A model generated the notes under the pieces. It worked only from the letters and a program-made list of their open reading frames with translations, ran no database searches and was not told the origin of the DNA. A program made the translations under genes and the position numbers. A stretch of DNA of 9,491 nt from an uncultured Planctomycetaceae bacterium (GTDB lineage: Bacteria > Planctomycetota > Planctomycetia > Pirellulales > JACPPG01): NCBI GenBank assembly GCA_945957305.1, contig CAMFLN010000062.1, positions 1 to 9,491 of the forward strand, written 5' to 3'. Below, piece after piece: positions 5,905 through 9,491 of the stretch; position 1 is the stretch's first letter, and the number at the start of each line of letters is the position of its first letter.

Positions 5905-7380
5905 ATGACTCAGGAAATACCCCGCGATGCAGCGCAACATTCTCCCGCCACGAGCGGAGCATCATGCCCGCCGGATGCGGCCGCGCGCCTCGAACAGCGC
6001 GTGTGGGAAGCTTGCCAAGGCTTGTACGACAACCTGGTCGACCCACGCGACGCGCTCTGGGACGAAAGCGGCTGGTGGCAGGTGGTGGGGAACGACCTGC
6101 AGCGCGGCGGAGCAGCGGCGGTGCCGTTTTCGACCGAGGCGGAACATCGGCAGATTCGCCACGAATGTCGGGGACTGGCGGTGACCAACGAGTTCGCCAT
6201 CAACGGCCATGAAAATCGCATCAACTATGTCATCGGCGCTGGGCACAATTATCGCGCCACCCGCCGGGCGGGCGTCACTGCGCCCGACGAGCTGCTCGTC
6301 GCGGTGCAAGCCGTGATCGACGAGTTCGTGATGACCAATCATTGGCATCGGCGGCAGCAGGAAATCGTACGGCGTCGTGATCGCGATGGTGAAGCCTTCT
6401 TGCGGTTCTTCGTCGATCCTGATGGCTCGCTGCGCGTCCGCTTCGTCGAGCCGGGCCAGGTCGCAACCCCGCCGCAGGCGACGACCGATCCCGCCAGCAG
6501 CTTCGGCATCGTTACCGATCCGCAGGATGTGGAGAATGTGTTTGGCTATTACGTCGATGGCTCCTTTGTCGACGCCAGCGAAATGCAACATCGGCGGGCG
6601 AATGTCGACGGCAATGTGAAGCGCGGCCTGCCGCTGTTCTATCCGGTGCGTAAAAATCTGCGCCGGGCCGAGAAGCTGCTGCGCAATATGAGCGTGGTGG
6701 CCGAAATCCAATCGGCAATTGCCCTGGTGCGCCGTCATCAGAACGCCACGCGCAGCGCCATGCAGCAATTCGTAGCCAACCAGGCGGATGCCAACACCGG
6801 CGCGGCAGGGGGGCGTAGCACCAGTTGGCAGCATTTCGCCCCCGGAACGATTCTCGATACGCAGGCCGGCATCGAATACGACTTTCCGGCCCAAGGGCTC
6901 AATGCCGGCAGCTACGTCGCGGTCTTGCAGGCCGAGTTGCGCGCCATCGCCGCGCGATTGGTCATGCCGGAGTTCATGCTTTCGAGCGACGCGTCGAACG
7001 CCAACTATTCGTCGACCATGGTGGCCGAAAGTCCCGCGGTGCGCATGTTCGAACGGCTGCAAGCTGAACAAATCGAGGCCGATATGGAAGTCATGCGGCT
7101 GGTGATTCGCGCCGCCGAACGTGCGGGACGACTGCCCAGCGATACTCTTGCGCAGGTCGATGTCCAAGCAGCCGCACCCCCCTTGGCCGTACGTGACAAT
7201 CTGAAAGACGCGCAAGTCTCGCGCATCGAATACCAATCAGGCATTCTCTCCCCGCAAACGTGGAGCCAACGTCGGCGGCTGGACTATGCGCAAGAGCAAG
7301 CGAACCTGCAGGATCATCGCCAGTCAGGCAGTGCAGCGCAAGGGGCGCAGAACAGCACGCCTCGTGGCGACGAAATGTAA
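5905..7380 (+). CDS. Phage portal protein
   Basis: A 491-residue portal-type protein, which forms the dodecameric ring at the capsid vertex through which DNA passes. Recognisable parts are an N-terminal segment ending in VTNEFAINGHENRINYVIG (93-111), a wing region with QQEIVRRRDRDGEAFLRFF (151-169) and VRFVEPGQV (178-186), and a long stem-helix region NLRRAEKLLRNMSVVAEIQ (251-269). The segment AELRAIAARLVMPEFMLSSD followed by NYSSTMVAESP (343-377) is highly typical of portals, particularly the lambda gpB-like group. The C-terminus (about 465-491) is a polar tail. The GAGGAG site sets the ATG at 5905. It follows the large terminase directly, the classic TerL-portal order. No separate head-morphogenesis gene follows; instead a small unrelated gene and a terminator come next. 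Confidence 0.92.
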   Translation: MTQEIPRDAAQHSPATSGASCPPDAAARLEQRVWEACQGLYDNLVDPRDALWDESGWWQVVGNDLQRGGAAAVPFSTEAEHRQIRHECRGLAVTNEFAINGHENRINYVIGAGHNYRATRRAGVTAPDELLVAVQAVIDEFVMTNHWHRRQQEIVRRRDRDGEAFLRFFVDPDGSLRVRFVEPGQVATPPQATTDPASSFGIVTDPQDVENVFGYYVDGSFVDASEMQHRRANVDGNVKRGLPLFYPVRKNLRRAEKLLRNMSVVAEIQSAIALVRRHQNATRSAMQQFVANQADANTGAAGGRSTSWQHFAPGTILDTQAGIEYDFPAQGLNAGSYVAVLQAELRAIAARLVMPEFMLSSDASNANYSSTMVAESPAVRMFERLQAEQIEADMEVMRLVIRAAERAGRLPSDTLAQVDVQAAAPPLAVRDNLKDAQVSRIEYQSGILSPQTWSQRRRLDYAQEQANLQDHRQSGSAAQGAQNSTPRGDEM

Positions 7381-7424
7381 TCGCAAATAGGGTGGCAATC
7401 ACACGCAGATGGCTGAAACGTTTC

Positions 7425-7452
7425 TTGAAAAACAATGTTAAGTTGCTAAGAT
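7425..7452 (+). promoter_or_regulatory. Candidate sigma70-type promoter in an AT-rich patch
   Basis: TTGAAA (7425-7430; 5 of 6 to the -35 consensus), a 16-nt spacer, and TAAGAT (7447-7452; 4 of 6 to the -10 consensus). Bases 7421-7450 are about 73% A+T in otherwise GC-rich DNA. Predicted transcription would start near 7459-7460, on or beside the ATG at 7460. This is consensus matching only, and planctomycete promoters are poorly known. Confidence 0.4.
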
Positions 7453-7459
7453 GCCGCTC

Positions 7460-7642
7460 ATGATTAAACCCTGTCACACGCCGGCCAACGAGCTCAAACA
7501 GTCGCGAGCCGTAGATGTCTGGCGCGAGACATTGGTGGAAGTGGCGCGGCGCGGATTTTATGGCACGGCCGGCATCGAGATCTCGGTGCAAGACGGCACC
7601 ATTCAGACGATCCGCCGCATCGTCGACCAGATCGAACGATGA
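7460..7642 (+). CDS. Small conserved-looking protein resembling the DUF2292/YezD type
   Basis: A 60-residue protein with a helical N-terminal half (ELKQSRAVDVWRETLVEVAR, 11-30). The C-terminal half, RGFYGTAGIEISVQDGTIQTI (31-51), resembles the DUF2292/YezD pattern of a small beta hairpin with V-Q-D-G. The similarity is moderate and the function of that family is not established. There is no Shine-Dalgarno sequence before either the ATG at 7451 or the ATG at 7460. I chose 7460 because the candidate -10 box overlaps 7451 and would make 7460 nearly the first transcribed codon, giving a leaderless message. It sits 79 bp after the portal gene and is followed by a strong terminator, so it may be an independent cargo (moron-like) gene within the head module. 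No membrane segment or catalytic motif is seen. Confidence 0.6.
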   Translation: MIKPCHTPANELKQSRAVDVWRETLVEVARRGFYGTAGIEISVQDGTIQTIRRIVDQIER

Positions 7643-7678
7643 AGTGAAGCAGCCGCTGTAGTTGCTCACGAGAACGTT

Positions 7679-7696
7679 GCCGGCGACGCCGCCGGC
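7679..7696. repeat. GC-rich hairpin in the gap after the small gene
   Basis: GCCGGCG (7679-7685) pairs with CGCCGGC (7690-7696) around a 4-nt loop, ACGC. It lies 37 nt after the stop of the 60-aa gene. No T-run follows, so it is not a typical intrinsic terminator. Confidence 0.5.
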
Positions 7697-7723
7697 GGCC
7701 GCAGAACGCAGAACTAAAACAAT

Positions 7724-7758
7724 CAGGTATCCGCTGGGCCTGTCGCAAAACAGGTATC
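7724..7758. repeat. 8-bp direct repeat CAGGTATC with a small hairpin between and across
   Basis: CAGGTATC occurs at 7724-7731 and 7751-7758, 27 bp start to start. Between and overlapping the second copy, CCTGT (7739-7743) can pair with ACAGG (7750-7754), and CTGG (7734-7737) with CCAG (7761-7764), forming a stacked stem just before the terminator. It could be part of an RNA leader or a protein-binding site, or chance. Confidence 0.35.
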
Positions 7759-7765
7759 AGCCAGG

Positions 7766-7805
7766 AGCCCATCAAGAACCGCACGGTTCGCGATGGGCTT
7801 TTTTT
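7766..7805 (+). terminator. Strong intrinsic terminator inside the head-gene cluster
   Basis: AGCCCATC (7766-7773) pairs with GATGGGCT (7792-7799). Above a small internal loop, GAACC (7776-7780) pairs with GGTTC (7785-7789) around a 4-nt loop, GCAC. A run of seven T follows (7799-7805). This is the best terminator in the window. It lies between the 60-aa gene and the ribosome site of the prohead protease, so the capsid genes need read-through, antitermination or their own promoter. Confidence 0.85.
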
Positions 7806-7820
7806 GTTGGGCGCACGTCC

Positions 7821-7825
7821 AGGAG
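7821..7825 (+). promoter_or_regulatory. Ribosome binding site of the prohead protease gene
   Basis: AGGAG lies 7 nt before the ATG at 7833. It rules out longer in-frame starts reaching back through the terminator to 7662. Confidence 0.8.
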
Positions 7826-7832
7826 AAACCTT

Positions 7833-8792
7833 ATGTCGGAACCGTTGCAGGAGTTCATCAGCTCGCGTGGCGTGGCGCTGCGCGTCGATCGCGACGCAGG
7901 CATCATCCGCGGCGTGAAGATTCTGGGGATCGAGTCGCAGAACGGCCGCAGCTACTTGCCCGAGGCGCTCGCCTCGGCCGTGCCGTTGTATGAAGGGGCC
8001 AAAGTCAACATCAATCATCCCAAGGTGGCGCCCGGCGCGCCGCGCGACTATCAGGATCGGATTGGGGCGATTCACGGAGTGACTGTGCGGGCGGGCGACG
8101 GCCTCTTTGCCGATTTCCATTTCAATCCACAGCACACGCTGGCCGGCCAGCTGGCCTGGGATGCTGAGCACGCTCCCGAGAATGTCGGCTTTTCGCACAA
8201 CGTTCTCGCCCGTACCGCCAGGCGCGGCGACCGAGTGGTGGTCGAAGCGATCACGAAGGTGCAGAGCGTCGACCTGGTCGCCGATCCCGCGACGACGCGC
8301 GGCCTGTTCGAGCAACGAAACGCGCCGCCGGTCGACCGGGGCACTTCGGCTTTCCTCTGGGAGGAAGTGACACTCGCGAATCTTGAGCGACAACGACCGG
8401 ACCTGGTCGAAGCTTTGTCCGGCGAACGTGCGCGCGAGATCACTCGCCTGCGTGCGCAACTCGACGAAGCGCGAGTTGCCGATGTGGTAAACGCAAAACG
8501 CGCCTTGGCACAGCGGCTGCTCGCCGAAGCGCGACTTCCTGATCCGAGCAGTGATTCCGGGTGGGCGCGAGAAATCGTGAGCGAGGCCTTCTACGAGTCG
8601 TTGTTGGCGGCGGCGGATGAAGCGGCAATGCGCCGCCTGGTGCAAGAGCGCGCCCGGCTGATCGCAACAATTGCCGGCCTGCCGCGACAAGGAATCTCCG
8701 TTGGCCAGCGCCCGGTCGCCCGCGATCAGCAGGTGGTCGAGGCCTGGCCCACGCAAATCGACGTCGACGAGTTTGTCAGGTCGATTACCTGA
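7833..8792 (+). CDS. Prohead (capsid maturation) protease with C-terminal scaffold-like region
   Basis: A 319-residue protein. Residues 1-160 fit a herpes/phage assembly-type serine protease: VKILGIESQNGRSYLP (28-43), KVNINHP with candidate catalytic His62, the strand region DRIGAIHGVTV (75-85), VGFSHNV with candidate nucleophile Ser121, and VQSVDLVADPATTRGLFE (143-160), a segment characteristic of these proteases. Residues 175-285 are strongly helical and charged (ERAREITRLRAQLDEARVAD and onward), as expected of a fused scaffold that shapes the prohead and is degraded by the protease. The C-terminus ends in an acidic/hydrophobic stretch (ASP/GLU around 310). The fusion resembles protease-scaffold arrangements of lambda, Mu and related phages. 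Its ATG is set by AGGAG at 7821. It is followed by the decoration-type gene after 56 bp and preceded by an intrinsic terminator. Catalytic residues are assigned by pattern only. Confidence 0.85.
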   Translation: MSEPLQEFISSRGVALRVDRDAGIIRGVKILGIESQNGRSYLPEALASAVPLYEGAKVNINHPKVAPGAPRDYQDRIGAIHGVTVRAGDGLFADFHFNPQHTLAGQLAWDAEHAPENVGFSHNVLARTARRGDRVVVEAITKVQSVDLVADPATTRGLFEQRNAPPVDRGTSAFLWEEVTLANLERQRPDLVEALSGERAREITRLRAQLDEARVADVVNAKRALAQRLLAEARLPDPSSDSGWAREIVSEAFYESLLAAADEAAMRRLVQERARLIATIAGLPRQGISVGQRPVARDQQVVEAWPTQIDVDEFVRSIT

Positions 8793-8834
8793 CGCCGCGC
8801 GACGTGAGCGAAAAGTGTGAATTGTTCTTACCTC

Positions 8835-8839
8835 AGGAG
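8835..8839 (+). promoter_or_regulatory. Ribosome binding site of the decoration-type gene
   Basis: AGGAG lies 9 nt before the ATG at 8849. It favours that start over the in-frame GTG at 8804. Confidence 0.7.
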
Positions 8840-8848
8840 ACCGACGCG

Positions 8849-9322
8849 ATGGCAGACGTGATGCGATGGAGATACGGAGAAACGTCTCCGGTAATGCTTC
8901 CCGTGCAATCGGCGACCGTGATCGAGATTGGCGATCTTGTCTATCTCAGCACCGATCATGCGTTGCCGGCCGCCGCGCAAGCGAACCAAGGTTCGAAGGC
9001 CGCGAACCAACAGTTGTTTCACAACAACTTCGCGGGCGTGGCCATGCAACATTCGGCCAACGGCGACACTTCCCCCATTCGAGTGGCCACGACCGGCGTG
9101 TTCGCTTTCGACTGTGCCATTGCCACGTTCGAGGTCGGCGCCTTGGTCGGTGCGGAACAGCCGACCGGCGCCACGGTGTTGAAGAACCAGGTCGTCGCCA
9201 GTGTCGCCGCCGAGAATCTCGCCATCGGTCGTTGCACTAAGCGCGTAAATCCCGCCGGCACGAGCCTGCTGGTCGAAATCGTGGGCACCGTGTCGCACGG
9301 CGGTCCGCAGGCCAAGGCCTAA
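8849..9322 (+). CDS. Capsid decoration/cement-type protein (putative)
   Basis: A 157-residue protein rich in beta strands with few charged helices. It contains VIEIGDLVYLS (24-34), FAGVAM (61-66), IRVATTGVFAFDCA (77-90), FEVGALVGAEQPTG (94-107) and AIGRCTKRV (125-133). The recurring pattern of initial-value strand, F-x-G-V-A, G-V-F-x-F and V-G-x-x-V is that of capsid cement/decoration proteins (DUF2190-like), which sit on the outside of the capsid and stabilise it against internal DNA pressure. It comes between the protease/scaffold gene and the next gene, the usual place for such a protein before the major capsid protein. The ATG at 8849 is set by AGGAG at 8835; a GTG at 8804 would add 15 residues. 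The family assignment is by pattern and position, so it is moderate. Confidence 0.65.
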   Translation: MADVMRWRYGETSPVMLPVQSATVIEIGDLVYLSTDHALPAAAQANQGSKAANQQLFHNNFAGVAMQHSANGDTSPIRVATTGVFAFDCAIATFEVGALVGAEQPTGATVLKNQVVASVAAENLAIGRCTKRVNPAGTSLLVEIVGTVSHGGPQAKA

Positions 9323-9420
9323 GCATTCGCTGGCGAGTCACGCAGTTAGCAGAGCGGAAATCATTCAAACGTGCCCACGCTCCGTTGCAGCAAGCATGCG
9401 GGCGCTGGCTAAAAGATGTG

Positions 9421-9425
9421 AGGAG
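9421..9425 (+). promoter_or_regulatory. Ribosome binding site of the last, truncated gene
   Basis: AGGAG lies 6 nt before the GTG at 9432. The 9323-9431 gap contains nothing else I can support. Confidence 0.65.
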
Positions 9426-9431
9426 AGCGCA

Positions 9432-9491
9432 GTGACGATCAAATATCGCGAGCTGAAGCGGCGTTATGATTTTACGGGACCACAAAATACG
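9432..9491 (+). CDS. Start of the next gene, 3' truncated (possible major capsid protein)
   Basis: Twenty codons are visible from a GTG start (MTIKYRELKRRYDFTGPQNT), open to the window's last base. The start is preceded by AGGAG at an ideal distance and follows the decoration-type gene by 109 bp in the same direction. Gene order (protease/scaffold, decoration protein, next gene) suggests the major capsid protein, but 20 residues are too few to recognise a family. Confidence 0.55.
   Translation, partial: MTIKYRELKRRYDFTGPQNT

Noticed and set aside
5962..7236. 424-codon open frame on the minus strand opposite the portal gene
   Set aside because: Shadow of the portal coding frame; no start context or domain.
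7494..8756. 420-codon open frame on the minus strand opposite the protease gene
   Set aside because: It runs across the terminator and intergenic gap and antisense to a clear protease; it shows no domain pattern.
1..9491. CRISPR array, tRNA, rRNA, insertion sequence or att repeats
   Set aside because: No regularly spaced repeats, no cloverleaf, no transposase motif and no long direct repeat were seen. The only direct repeat noted (CAGGTATC, 8 bp) is too short for an att claim.

Overview
The window looks like chromosomal DNA of a GC-rich planctomycete, probably a Pirellulales-type genome. The reasons are secreted proteins carrying CxxCH heme sites with a downstream Met-Pro-Pro, Val/Pro/Ala-rich small exported proteins, and ORF architecture typical of that phylum. 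This is inference from protein character, not from a marker gene. Every gene I can support is on the + strand.

Left part (1-1819): three genes of host type. A 5'-truncated protein has a CVRCH heme site. It overlaps by 14 bp a small signal-peptide protein with a C-terminal c-type cytochrome-like segment (CGTCH ... MPP). A third gene encodes an exported low-complexity Val/Ala/Pro/Gln-rich protein. Just after it lies a perfect 14-bp inverted repeat (1833-1872) whose loop contains AGGAGG without a usable start codon.

Central part (1943-7380): a tailed-phage packaging and head-entry module. The order is ParB-like protein, ABC-type ATPase fused to a GNAT acyltransferase, small terminase-like HTH protein, large terminase (ATPase plus RNase H-fold nuclease), then portal. 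The ATPase-GNAT, TerS and TerL genes are joined by ATGA overlaps, so they are probably translated as one unit. The ParB plus ABC-GNAT pair placed directly before the terminase is the most interesting part; it may be a DNA-modification or packaging-accessory system.

Right part (7381-9491): an AT-rich patch carries a possible promoter and a 60-aa gene with little or no leader. Next comes a roughly 190-bp gap with hairpins, a short direct repeat and a strong intrinsic terminator. After that the capsid module resumes with a prohead protease/scaffold fusion, a decoration (capsid-cement) type protein, and the first 20 codons of the next gene, which by position may be the major capsid protein. The 60-aa gene with its own signals resembles a moron (an independently transcribed insert) within the head operon.

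No integrase, repressor, lysis, tail, tRNA, CRISPR or IS element is visible. The window therefore cannot distinguish an intact prophage from a domesticated, gene-transfer-agent-like cluster.
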